Source: Anisakis pegreffii (lineage: Eukaryota > Nematoda > Chromadorea > Rhabditida > Anisakidae). From it: a stretch of 64,000 bases of DNA. Below, one piece after another: positions 11,924-24,000 of this stretch. The translations under genes and the position numbers were made by a program. The stretch lies in assembly GCA_035041965.1 (NCBI GenBank), contig JAPYMA010002596.1, forward strand, positions 1 to 64,000, written 5' to 3'. Under the pieces are notes generated by a model, which was not told the origin of the DNA, searched no databases, and saw nothing but the letters and a program-made list of their open reading frames with translations. Each line of letters starts with the position of its first letter. Within the stretch, counting starts at the first letter, position 1.

Positions 11924-13732
11924 TATTTGCTGCAAACCAAATTTCAGCACTCACCAAGTCACCAATTAGCATGATTATCAACGTTCATTACACAACAACA
12001 CTCACGAATCATCCAGCGCCAGATTATTTGATTCCACTCAACCATTTCGTTCCTCTCAACTCCAAAAAAATGAGCTAATTTTGGGTATTGATGACCGCAG
12101 TTCGCTCGCGATAAGCTAGAAGTGTGTGGTATCTGTTCAACTGCCGATTTGGCTCTTTTGTAAATCTTCAAACTGTGCCGAAGCTGAGTTGTGTCCGAAA
12201 TTTCTCCAATCGACTACCAATCATCAAATCATTCTTGTCGAATCGAATTAAGAACATTCTTAAATGACGTGGATCATCCTATTTTTCCAGTTCCTTCGGA
12301 AAATCAAACTGCTCACTCATTATTCATTATATCCAATTTTTTTCGTTCACTACCATCAACTTCGAGCGGTCATATCACAAACGTTCACCTCATCGAACCT
12401 CATAAAAACACTGATATCTGAGCATGGCAGACGGCAACGTGCTTGCGAACCTTATTCAAATGAATGCTATCAACTGAATGCAAATCGTATAAGTATCATG
12501 CAGTGCACATTGCTGGGTGGGATTGAAAGCGATTAAGCTTTATTATTTTTATCTTCATTTTTACAACTTCAATCTGAGAATGCGAATTCTAATGATCATA
12601 TTCTGATGATCATAATCATGAACATACCTAACAATAAGAGCGATATCAACAACAAGAAAGGTTTTTCTCTTATTAAGTGGTTGAGTAATCGGATTTGATT
12701 TTTGGACTGCAATTGATTTTAAAAGTGTTCGTGGGATTGTTTATGGGAAAATATTACACTGAATAATGATTGAAGCTGAGTGAAAGTTCCGTAATGAGAA
12801 CCGCATTCAGATGTAAGAACAACGGTACACTCATTGTTAGGGCGACGGAAATTCCTTCGTGGAAAATTTGATCATACTGAATGCATTCGAGCGTGGTCAA
12901 CACAAGAAAAAATCATTCCCATCGGAGATTTCTCAGTAATATTCCCCAGGTGGGAAAATTTCACCTCTTAATTCAATTTTCGAAAACACGGAACTATCGC
13001 TGAGTGAGGATTATTGAAAAAATGGCTGTGGTGAGCAATCTGTTCTCTCTTTCGAGGCTAGCAGAGCTTTGTTTTTCGATAGCGTGCTACTTTTTTTCAT
13101 GTAGAGTAGTGGTTCTCAACATTTTGTGCTTCCCTCACGTCCCCAAAAATTTTAAGTTATCTTCACACCCCTACAGCAATGACTATGACGTCCTCGCACC
13201 CCTCGGTATCTTTTATCCACTGCAGTGAAAGTGTGTAGTGTAAATAAGTGTTACCACTAGAGTACGTTCTAATCTTTTTAAAATTATGTAAGTTAAAGTC
13301 GATCCTTGCCCACTTCACACATATCCTCGCATCATGCTTGCCAGATCTAGTTACGGTATTTCAAATTATTTTGGTGCTTCAGAGTTGTTAGAAGTTGAGG
13401 AGTTCATCGACTCACATTACGATTTGTATTCGAAAAAAAGCGGTCTTTCACATTTCATCGCAATGCACTGTAGAGCATTGGCACAATCGTCTTGTCGTGG
13501 CACATCATCATGACTGCGTTTTGATTCACAACTAGTCTTGGAGTGGTATTACTTATTTCCAAGCTAATTGATGAAAACTTTGTCTGCCTCAATAAAAGCT
13601 GCAAGGTGGGATTGCCCTCCGTATTTCGAATAAGTGAGCCGAAGGCCTCGTAAAACAGGAGACGGTCATTTGCGACACATTTCATTTACTATTGTTCCTA
13701 ATCCGTACAGTATATCTGGTTATTGCAGTACA
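11924..13732. other. No supported gene between receptor and mL46
   Basis: Short open frames on both strands lack splice or family support. A possible hAT-type transposon end lies at 13107-13230. The 5' region of the mL46 gene occupies the last part. Confidence 0.6.
13107..13230 (+). mobile_element. Possible hAT transposon terminal fragment
   Basis: AGTGGTTCTCAACATTTTGTG near 13108 followed by pyrimidine-rich CCCTCACGTCCCC and CACCCCT stretches resembles the terminus common to hAT elements (CAGTGGTTCTCAAC). No opposite terminus or target duplication was found. It shares only the terminal motif with the four full elements in this window. Confidence 0.35.
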
Positions 13733-14558
13733 ATGCCCGGCAGGGTTTGTTCAAGTGGAAGTGGTATTGTGCGAGTGATTCGTCGTTTTTATGCAGTAGC
13801 ATCAAAGCAGCGCGTTGGCTTGAAGGCAACGAATACCTCAGAATCAACACAGTGGGATATATTCGCTGGTGTGGCATTGATAAGGCAGCCTCTGATCGCA
13901 CCGTCAATGACAGAAGTCGAGAAAACTTATGCAGATGTATTGCAACGTGTCGAGGAGGAATCGTCATTGAAGTGTGATTTCGAACTAAAGCAAATTAAGG
14001 ACTCTAAGTGAGTGAATTTAGCTTTCATCTATCCTCTTTCGAATCTTCATACTCACGATCAGTCGAATCAGAAAGATTCCCCTTGTCACTAGTCTGTTTG
14101 GTTGTTGACGAATTAAGTGGCATAGATTCGTAGTATCGATGGGAAATGTTTCTCTGATTACAGGCTTCTTGCGAAACGAGCGCAGTTAGAAGCAGAAGGC
14201 AAAGAGTTGAGTGCTCTTGACGAGCAGATTGGGGTGACGGCCGAATCGTTACAGGATGATTGGTCTCGGAAAGCCGAAATTTTGAAAAAACAGTTCGCGA
14301 TCGGTGATATCAGTAAGGTAATGTTGTCTTTCTTATACTCTTTAAAAACTTCATATAATTAGATAAGGAAATAAGTGTGCTTTATTACAGTAATGTCACT
14401 GTACTATTCATTCAATTTTATTGTCATTCGTTGCAAAGATTTATGTTTATGGTCAAATTTTCTATAAACGTATCTAACGTATTTTCTTTTTCTAATTTTC
14501 TAAATCTCAATTTCACATATATGAGTGAGTTTGAGATCAATTGATGCATCTCATCGCA

Positions 14559-14611
<53 letters not shown>

Positions 14612-15587
14612 TATTATTATGCGGTGAGGTGTATCATCTTATGATGATAGTGTTTAACTGTTTGATTTCAATTGAGGTAGAAGAAAATGTGGAGACTTCG
14701 TTGAGGCGAAAACTAACCGAGAAGCTGTGTTTGATTGTCAAACAAAAATTCAACCGTAAGGACAACTATTCTTCGCCGTGGATTCTACCGCAAAGCGCCA
14801 ATCGTACAGATGAAAATCTCAAGCAGGTATGTGATTAAGTTTCGTTTTTCATGCAGTGAACATTTTTCCTGCTGTGTTTTGTCGTTATCCAATGACCAAA
14901 TCAACTATTCTGTTTTTGGAGATTCCAGAAAAGATATGTTTTGCAGACTGTGGAACGGTGTATTAATGACATAACCGAAGGAACTGTTCAAGCCGTCGTG
15001 TTAGGTAATGCACCATTTTCAATGTACACGTATCGTTATCCATCGGGTTTGAGGCAAAACACTGATAGTGAATCTGTTGGAGCAAAAGTTTGTGATTATT
15101 CATCAGTTTACTTATTTATTTCCTGCTTAGTGAACAATTAGTTGTTGCTGCTCAGTATGAGTGTGTGTTGGTTAAGTTTATGTTACATTTTATTGTATCG
15201 CTGAAATATCATTTTTCTTTTGAATGATCTTGCAGTACGCGGAATATTTTATTTTATTTCATTCAGAGTGTTCGACACATATCTCTGTTTTACCTTGTAC
15301 GCTTATCTATTTTAAACTTGTTGGTATGCATACCCATGAAATCATTTCGCGTTATTCGAGTTCGATATTCGACTTTTCTGAGCATTTCATCATCGTGTAA
15401 GGAATTCAGTTGTTTAAGTATGCTATTTCAGGTGTTCTTCTTCAATGCGCTGATATCACCTCAGAGCCACTTCCAGGTGAATACCAAAGAAATCTGTGAA
15501 TGCAAATGGGTCACAGCTGATGAGTTCGCCAAGTTTGTTGAATCACGCCCCTATCGAAACGCCTTGTCACCGTTGTTTCTGAGCTAG
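13733..15587 (+). CDS. mrpl-46: Large mitoribosomal subunit protein mL46 (MRPL46)
   Basis: Five exons: 13733-14007, 14164-14317, 14677-14826, 14947-15087 and 15432-15587. They give 876 nt (291 aa) with all phases consistent; the human protein is of similar size. The chosen ATG lies just after a TTATTGCAG acceptor, typical of a trans-splice site, and opens a basic presequence (IVRVIRRFYAVASKQ). The protein then shows the family's N-terminal motif (WDIFAGVALIRQPLI..MTEVEK), a helical segment ending LQDDWSRKAEIL, the NUDIX-fold core (SLRRKLTEKLCLIVKQKF, then SPWILPQ), the conserved VVLGNAPFSMYTYRYP, GAKVFFFNAL, and the C-terminal CKWVTADEFAKFV. mL46 keeps the NUDIX fold without hydrolase activity and works in the mitochondrial ribosome. 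Acceptors include CAATTGAG for exon 3, which is weaker than the rest. A poly(A) signal follows at 15767. Confidence 0.93.
14559..14620. repeat. (ATT)n microsatellite in the second intron of the mL46 gene
   Basis: About 20 ATT units with one interruption (ACT), lying between the mL46 exons at 14317 and 14677. Confidence 0.97.
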
Positions 15588-15766
15588 AATTACTCGTGAT
15601 TTTTTATGTGTATAAAGTTGTTTGAATGAGTGATTAATGAATGTACGATGTGATGAATTTAGATTGAGGATTGCTCAGTGTTTATGAATTGTTTATTATT
15701 TCTATGTTTCATATTGAAAATCTCGTATGTATTTATCAACATCTGCCAGAACACTACGGAAAAAGC

Positions 15767-15772
15767 AATAAA
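15767..15772 (+). promoter_or_regulatory. Poly(A) signal of the mL46 gene
   Basis: AATAAA 180 bases downstream of the mL46 stop codon, in the sequence AAAAAGCAATAAAAGTC. Confidence 0.6.
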
Positions 15773-16334
15773 AGTCATACAAATAACGAGTCAGTCCTCA
15801 CAGTGCATACATAATTAATTACAAAGACGATGAAGCCACTGGAGGAGATCAAATGGATCAATACATAGAAAAATTTTGGACAATGATTTGATAAGCTTTG
15901 AAATGAGCAAAGTTCTTTACTAGTAGAATGTAACGAAATGGTGACAACTTCCATCGAATAATCATTCAGTACGAATCCAATAGTAAGTCCAATAAGTTAT
16001 CTAAAAAAAATCACGTATTTCGATACGACTTCAGTCAGAAGATTATAAATGTTCTGAGTGAATCGTTCAATGAATCTATCAATGCCGGAAGTTTATTCGA
16101 TTCAACAACTTCCTCGTCATCACTTAAAATGCTGATTCACTTGAACTAGCTAGAGAATCGTGCTGATAAAAAGGCAGAAAAAAAAGGAAATAAAAACGAT
16201 TCAGTTCCAAATATGCTCGTTGTATCTGTTGAGCATGTAGATGTTATCGGTAATTTCAGTGAGCTTCATTTATCACTCTTTCGAATCGAAATCAATCATC
16301 CAATGGAACACTCGACTGAGACGTTCAAAAATGA

Positions 16335-19300
16335 TCACAAAAAATTGAATAAATGAAGTAAACATACATTGAATAAGCTATAAACAGCTGGAAACAGTAT
16401 CTTGGCACAGCTATCGATATGTCGTACCATCAGTATTGGATCATTGTGAGTGCCCGAACAAAAAAAATATCCACTTGATTTGCGTATGGTCGCACTGGAT
16501 GATGATGCGGTGGCAGGTGTTGTGGGTTTACTCGTGTCATTACGCATCATCAAACCCACTATCGCTAATTCGACCAGACTCAAGAAAATAAATGTCATCG
16601 AACCGAGTAACCAAACATCTGCAATTACTCCCATTCTCATTAATTGTTTTACCAACTCTTCACTATTCATCTGACTATTTCCGTAAGCATAGAAGTAAAT
16701 TTGACTTCACTGAATCCCCACAAAATCGAGATGTGTTTTGAATAAACAGTAAACGTTTGGCCGATCAGATGTTGAATTGGAAGCTTCAAACACTCGAACA
16801 TTAAAGATTATTTGATGAAAGGTTATTTGACGGTGCTAACCAATTGCTTTCACATAAGATACTCTCGGCAGTTTTCGTAGTGTACTGCCAAACTGCATGA
16901 TAATTGCAAGTAGCGCATTCACACCAAGCATTGTCCTCGCTTGTATTGCCTTTGGGCTAGGTCCCAGTGAGAATGCGATCCAGCTGTGGAATTATTCATT
17001 ATTAGTCTTCGAGTAGTTCGTTTCATTTATTCCAGCAAACGAATACAAAACTTTTAGAGAGTTGTAAATCAATAACATGCATCGTTGATGATACATCGTT
17101 ACGATTATAAACTGTCCAAAGCAAATTTGGTCGATGATAAAATGCAGAAAAAAAAACTGAATCGAGGAATTTCACGGAAGAATAATATTCAAGATGAAGC
17201 ATTGCGTCAATTAAGATAAGATTTAAGGCAGGTTTTTGGCATATTGAATTTGGTTGTGGATAATGGACACACCTGATGAATATCGTAAGATAAGTAGGCA
17301 CATATGACTGCAGAAAATACCACACATATCTTCGCTTGAACGTGAAGCGCACTTGAAGTTCATCCCACATTCCGGCTGCGTAAACCTGAACTCAACTTGT
17401 GAGATGAGGTAAACCGTCCGAACCTGACCACATAAAATGTTCAAGAATTTATTTTCCGGTAATAGTTCATGACTGCATCCAATCTGATTTATAGTTACAG
17501 GTAAATCCTCATTTATAGGTCTGAAAAGGAGTGTCGATTAAAAGAGGAACGCTGTAACAACTTACCACTCTGACGAGAACGGGATCAATTTTTTGGATAT
17601 CAAAATCCGGTAGATTGATTGGACGTAACATATAGACGGGATCAGGACGATCTGTATTCCATCGCATACGAACTTCTTGATTATTGTAGTTGAAACTAAA
17701 CAATCTCAAGTGAACTGCAATGTGTGAAACGATTCGTTAGATGTCAGAACTTGAGTAACGATTATCTGATTACTGCTTATAGTGGATCAATAAGTGTGAA
17801 TGTGAGGAGTTCACAGTAAGAAATGAGATTACGTACCACTCAGTACCATTACGTCTCATCTAACTTGCTGTCGGGAATTTTATTTTCGAAATCTCTCATT
17901 AAATCGGGTGATTCTCTTAACAGATTCTGATGCAAAACCTTTCGTAGATCAGCAAGCATGTTTGCGTGTCCATTGGGAAGTTGGATAAATCCATTGAGCA
18001 CGGTCCTTTCACTCGAACCCTCTGAAAGCAATCTGACTCATTTATAAATATCACCACGAGTGTAAATTCTCAACGCTTCCGGTACTTTCAAATTCAAAGT
18101 AGGTAAATATTTGAAAGAAGCACACGAACAGAAAGTTGCTCCGACTAATACAATAGTTCATTTAGATTGTAAACGTTCAGAGTCAGTCAACTATGCAACC
18201 GCACCTTGCAATATTCAATAGTATTCTTCCCTCGCTTCATCACGAATTTCTTCCATTATTTTTCCCCAAACAAATCTATCGCTTTCGTCAGGCATGCTTA
18301 ACCATTTTTTTCGTCCCTTAGTGGACATGAAACGCTAGACCTGTAGTTCTCACGTTCGGGTGCCCCACTACCCCTTTTGGTGTTCTGGCAGACCGACGTT
18401 ATCCCCCTACCCCCGCCCCCCGACACCCCCAAATTACCGGAAACGAGTAATTTCATTACCTATGAGAAATACTGTTCTAGACCGTTGTGTTGCTCATTAT
18501 TGCAACTGATTATGATTGCATGAAAAGCTATTGTCTATGACACGCTCACTTCATACTGATTCGGATGAATTCTCATTCTTTTCAGACGTGTTCTATTCAC
18601 TCTCATAGCTATTACATGCGAATGCAGTTCTCTTGATGAGTTTTTCTCATTCACTTCGTCTCATTTCACTTCACAGTTCGAACCAATTTCTCATTCAGCA
18701 GCATATACTATTTACTGATTACGTTGACGAGTGTTGACAGCCGAAATCAACAATACAACACTCGAATACTATTGCACAACAACGTTCGACAGTCAAGTGA
18801 TCAATTGCAGAGTGTATTTAATAGAATGAGAATTTGACTTTAATTGTTGAGTGAAATGAATGAGAAAATAGCAGTATAGAACACTTTTGGTGATAAAAGC
18901 TATGAGAGCGATTATAACAGCAAGGAAAAGAATGAAAATCCTGTTAAAACAGGAAACAATGAACCGTGTTAGGTTAGGACGAGCTAATGATACTCAGAAA
19001 ATAGGAGAATGAGGAGTTTACCCAAGTCAAAAAACACCTTAACAAAGGCGTTCAATCAAAACATAACTATTGCACGAAATACTAATTTCTCGACCCCCTC
19101 CGTTATCCCTTGACATCTCCAAAATGAATAATTTCACCCCCTATGAGAACCACTGCTATAGACTGAGCATTAGTGGTGTTAACAAGTTTGCAATGAACAT
19201 GTTGAATGAATCACCTAAAATCACTCACATAGTTCACCCAAACGGTACCATTTGAGAAAAGTGTGAGGTAAATATTGCGTGAAGGTGAGTCGTGAATGTC

Positions 19301-21092
19301 GGCTATTTTTGAATTCACGAAACAGCTATTCGGTGTCCACAGACGTGACAAAACCGCCTCGTTCAACGTTAAATTCGCTTTACACGGTGATAAATGACCA
19401 AACGCTAGCTTTGAGTCGTGCCAAATCTCATTCACGTATAAGTCCATATGAAATACAAATCGATTTATTGCATAGTTTCCAATTTCGCCATTTCAATGTT
19501 TTCCTTTTGCAATAGTGCAGTTTAAAAGCTTAAATTTTGGCCGATACTTATCAAGTTTCGGCCAAATCTCCAGAGTAACAGATGCCGTTGTTTTTACGAT
19601 TAGTATTTCTTAAAGTAAATCTTCGCAGATTATGACGAATACCCTTCACTGAATGAGTGTATTTTGCCTTCTTTCGATCGTAACAGCCAACGCTGATTCG
19701 AATGAAAATATCAATGAAAGCAATAAACCAATGAATGACACCATTTGTGAAAATGTCATTTCAAGATGATTTCAAAACTCAGTGAGGATACAAAAAGTCG
19801 AAGAATTACGGATTCGTTGAATTCATACAAACAGCAAGTGGACTCCTCAAACCCTCAAAAGTTAATGTTTCTGGTCTATCGAATGAATTGCTAAAAAAAA
19901 GTATTTAAATCTCTGAAAAAAAGTATTTAAATTCTAAATGCTTGTTTTTTTTCTCTCAAAATAGATTTCATCATTTATCATGTACATCTATCTCAAAGTC
20001 ATTCATTTGAAATGCCACTACACAGTTGACTTTTCGACTGCAGCTATCCTTCAACTCTCAAAAGGCTCTAAATTCGTTCATTTTCGCGTTTGCCAAGTGA
20101 AGATAAACAAATCCATGCACTCATCACTCACTGCAAACCTACTCTTCTCGTTTATCCAACAACACATATCGATCCGAGCACACACAACGAGCGAGTCTCG
20201 AAATCTTGTCTTATGAAAATGCGGGAAAAAACACTTTCATTTCGTCGATCATATTTCATCGCTTCACATTTCGGAAAGCAACCAAAGAACAGAACCGATA
20301 ATAGTTCGAAGTAAATGACGAAAAATTTCAAAACTTTGGAAAAATATCTTCATTGTGACAAATGTTCGCGTGAAAGTGTTGTCAATTACGCTAGATCGCG
20401 CTTCACATCAGTGATGACAAGCACTTCTTGGATAGCTGCTATCAATTCTATCAGCCACTTCCCTTTGCTCTCATCTGCTGGAAAGTTTTTGAGCGACCTA
20501 GGCCGAGTCATTTGAATCTGAATGTTGAGATGATATATATGTCTTTACCACGAAATCATTTGTCCTTTCTGAAATTGACGAAATGTCTTGAATCCAAAAC
20601 TCGACACTGATTGGCACTCCACCTTTTGTGCCTGAAATGTATCATAATCAAACATTCTTTATCACAGCTTAATTGCATATAATAAGTCGTCGATGCGAAT
20701 CGCGCAATTTGAACTGGAAACTTGGTTGAGTCTGGAGTTTCGTTTCGAAGCGCAATTTGCTGCACTTCCAAGACGTTCGCAAGTTTTGATCTTTTCGTTT
20801 TGATGGAGACCTGGTCATTGTGAATGCTTCTAATAGTTCCGCAGAGAAGAAGTTGGGCAAGTTGATAAGGAGGAATGCAACCTGGTATTCGATGCTTGTT
20901 GTACTGAGAGCCATCGATGAGTTTCGAAAGGACAGACGCATCTGGTGTGCAATTTTTTGTGTAATATTTTGCACTTGACACTTCGTTTCGTTGAAGTGAT
21001 TCGCTGCTGAACGCAAGTGCGTTTGAGTTGTGCAGTATAATGCATTGAATCAGAACGACAATCACGGATGAACGCTTCTGAATGAAGCTCAT
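16335..21092 (-). CDS. Cys-loop ligand-gated ion channel subunit, nematode LGC anion-channel-like group
   Basis: Eight exons on the minus strand: 21092-20882, 20631-20549, 19447-19229, 18021-17939, 17704-17566, 17385-17273, 16983-16841 and 16618-16335. They total 1275 nt (424 aa) and all phases match. In order: signal peptide ([11 protein letters not shown]); ligand-domain strands with [14 protein letters not shown] and [22 protein letters not shown] and TPNSC cysteines that may form a second disulphide; NGTVWVNY; the Cys loop, two Cys 13 residues apart ([11 protein letters not shown]); and [10 protein letters not shown]1 follows [19 protein letters not shown]2 is [18 protein letters not shown], then the conserved SYVKAIDVW. 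M3 is [14 protein letters not shown]. The M3-M4 loop is only about 45 residues, Ser/Thr rich. M4 ends at the stop. Members sit in neuronal or muscle membranes and gate small ions to a transmitter, not assignable here. Oddities: the intron before exon 3 ends in CAT, not AG, and the M2 entry is QAR instead of PAR. Confidence 0.88.
18341..19155 (+). mobile_element. hAT-type MITE, copy A
   Basis: 815 bp inside an intron of the channel gene. It begins CTGTAGTTCTCACGTTCGGG and ends TATGAGAACCACTG. The flanks CGCTAGAC (18333-18340) and CTATAGAC (19156-19163) match at six of eight bases, consistent with an aged 8-bp target duplication. There is no transposase frame. An internal copy of the 3' terminal sequence ends near 18474. 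It lies 73 bp from the donor end of the channel's third exon. Confidence 0.85.
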
Positions 21093-24000
21093 TCTCAGCT
21101 GATCTCAAAAAACTGGGTTATCGATCACGGTGCTGAGCAGTTTGTATGCATGTGCCGAGTCCATTTCACTTAGATCACTTGTTGAGCGCAGACAACGATC
21201 CTTTCATGAATATTCCGTTCAGTCGATAAACACACTGATTGTTCGTGAAAAATATGTCACTTCACACCATCTTATAGAAGGTTCAGCTCTTTAGCAAAAC
21301 CTAGAAAACAATGATGACACTGCTGCAAAACCATCGTATATGCTTCGTTTCATTATCGACAACTTAGTTGGAACTCAGCTATTAACAAGGAAAGGTCATA
21401 AACTTATTATTATTTTTATTATTATTATTATTATTGTTACTATTATTATTGATATTATTACCAGCACTGTTGTTATTGTTTTTATCATAAATGTCACAAC
21501 AGATTCATAAAGAGCATGCAAAGAAAAGCCATATGGACTCGTTCACAGAAAGCCGGAATGGATCCGTCTTACAATTAGTATCGTAAACATTTCGAAAACT
21601 ATATAAAGATAGACGATTGTAATTCAATAGAATAATCACAAATGCACTATTAAAAAGACGTGCACAGAACATGGCTAATTTCATTTGTGAATTAATTTTC
21701 AGTTTTTTAATCCGATGCTGAAGACGAAAACATTTCGATTTCGCTCGAACGATGGTGGTGTTGTTCTTCTTTTGAACATCTGTCGCAATGAAAGTTTCGC
21801 ACAAGCAAATTGATTTTTCGTATGTTTCCAAAGGTTTTTAAAGCAATAAATTTTCTCAATTGAGTTAACTAACGATGATAATAAGGCAATAAGTCATTCG
21901 CCCACAATTCGAACATTCTACCTTAGGCGCTCTTTTCATTGCAATCAGTTCGTTCGCGGCTGTCGATTGCAAGCACTCTCAGAGCAAGTACGTTGCCATA
22001 GTCTGTGATTTAAGAGGTGCTAAAATGGCAATCGTTCAATGTGTCCTGTCACGAGCATGCATAAGATGCTTATGGTGTTAACTCTACGCAAAAGTTTAAT
22101 AAGAACTACTTGATAACGAGAAGTTCTTCTAATGGATGATATACATACTGAATGAAGCATTTGGAGTGCCTAAGCAGTAAATGGCTAATGTGTTATTAAT
22201 GGATTCCGTTCTTTAAATAAACGATGAAGCAAATGTTACCAAGGAGCTGAAGTCTGACAAATAATTACAAAATTGTTTAAAAACCTTAGTTTATGGCCTA
22301 ACATCAGCACACAATAAGAATCACTGACGATGAGGCACCATAAAGGATGAAAATTGATACTGAATACCAGATCAATTTCTTCGTCTTGCATGCAATCAAA
22401 GTGTATGGATAACCAGCGATAGGAAGTTCTGGAACCGAGCGCATCTGTCGCAATCTACATAATTCTCTGAGCATTCATTATGCAAAGATGACGATGGCAG
22501 GCCCATTAACTCTGCCTTAATGGCATTGCGCCCACCTCACATCACTAAATCGTTCCAATGAATTGCCTGAGAATGGCTAATTTCAAAAAGAAATCAGCAA
22601 TAATTTCCCCTCACCATTCATTGCACGTAACACTATTCGCAAGACGATTTCGTGACACTATTCAGTAACACTATTCAGGCTATATTCAGTCGATTCTCTA
22701 ACAACAACACCATTTCCAAACGCAACACTATTCATTCAGTCAGTACCGCAGAGTCGTTCCAGTTTCTGCTTTCAGCTCGACTATTTTTAAGACAACGCCT
22801 CCATTCTACTACGGAATCTCGGCCTGTTTACTGTTCCATGACCGAAAAAGTAACGCGAACCACTGAGGAATACAACCTCCACTCACTCGCACGAGAGATG
22901 ATGTGTGATTTTTTACGGGAAGAGTGTTCATCGCTGAACACTAATGTAATGTGTTTGCGAATATAAACATTTTCTCGTAGCACTCGTGGTAATGGGGCAC
23001 TTTCACCAAATGAACTTCGCGAAGCAAAATGGGAATAAAAAAAGAAATTGCTTTTGCTCTAAACAAATAATTAGTTGGCTTTAAAACTTGAGTGAAAATG
23101 CGATGAGTCAATTAATCAAAGAAAGTGACTGATTCCTTGCTTGCTTTCGATAGACAGTTCACTGGAAAGATGAATTAGAAATATGAAAAAATACAAATAA
23201 CTGACGAGGCGGCAAATATCATTCGAATAAATCAGTGAGGAGCAAGATTACTAGGACATAGCAAAGAGATCAACTGCCAGAAATATGGACCTGTGCGTAT
23301 TTACGGCTTATGTCGCAGATGGATTGATCATTTCAGAATTTTAAAGTGTTTTATGGAAATTGAAGGAATGAAGAAGTGAAGTGCATTGAAGCGGATATAG
23401 TTGATGGCATCAAATAATTCTTTCCGTTGGCCGTGTAGTATTGCGCTGATTTAGTCAGTCAGTTGGTTGTGCAGATGTCCGACGAACGAAGAACGAATGA
23501 ACTAGAGAGCCACATCGAAAACCACATCAATAACAACCTAGCCAGTATTGATTCTAACTGCTAACTTCGATTCTAGAACATCGCTTATTTTGCTTTCACC
23601 CAGTTGACGAACAAACCAATTGAATTAGCCGTTTCGTCGAATACTGTGCATCATCATTGATTTCGTCGATTCTCCATGCACTTATGCTTCCACATCATCC
23701 CAAGCGACTTTTGCTCTAATGAGCCACGATGGCGCATCGTTAGCAATCAGCGAGTTTTGTATTAGTAAATCATCGATTGAAAATCCAGCGGTTCCATCAC
23801 CATTGCGAACTGTTATGATGAAATTTTCTCTCACTTGTCAGTAGTACCAAAACATCACGGTACGTAATGTTTGCTGGTGTGCTGATTGCCCAAAAGCTTG
23901 CACGATAGAACATCGAGTTTGAGCGATTCGGTTTATGTGTCCTTATTAGGGAAATAGAGTTCTGTCTAGAGGAAATACTTGTGACTTGAGCGGGATTAGT

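Noticed and set aside
20556..21092. 178-codon minus-strand frame read as one protein
   Set aside because: Only its first 211 nt are the channel's signal-peptide exon. The rest is intron, and exon 2 (20631-20549) lies in a different frame.
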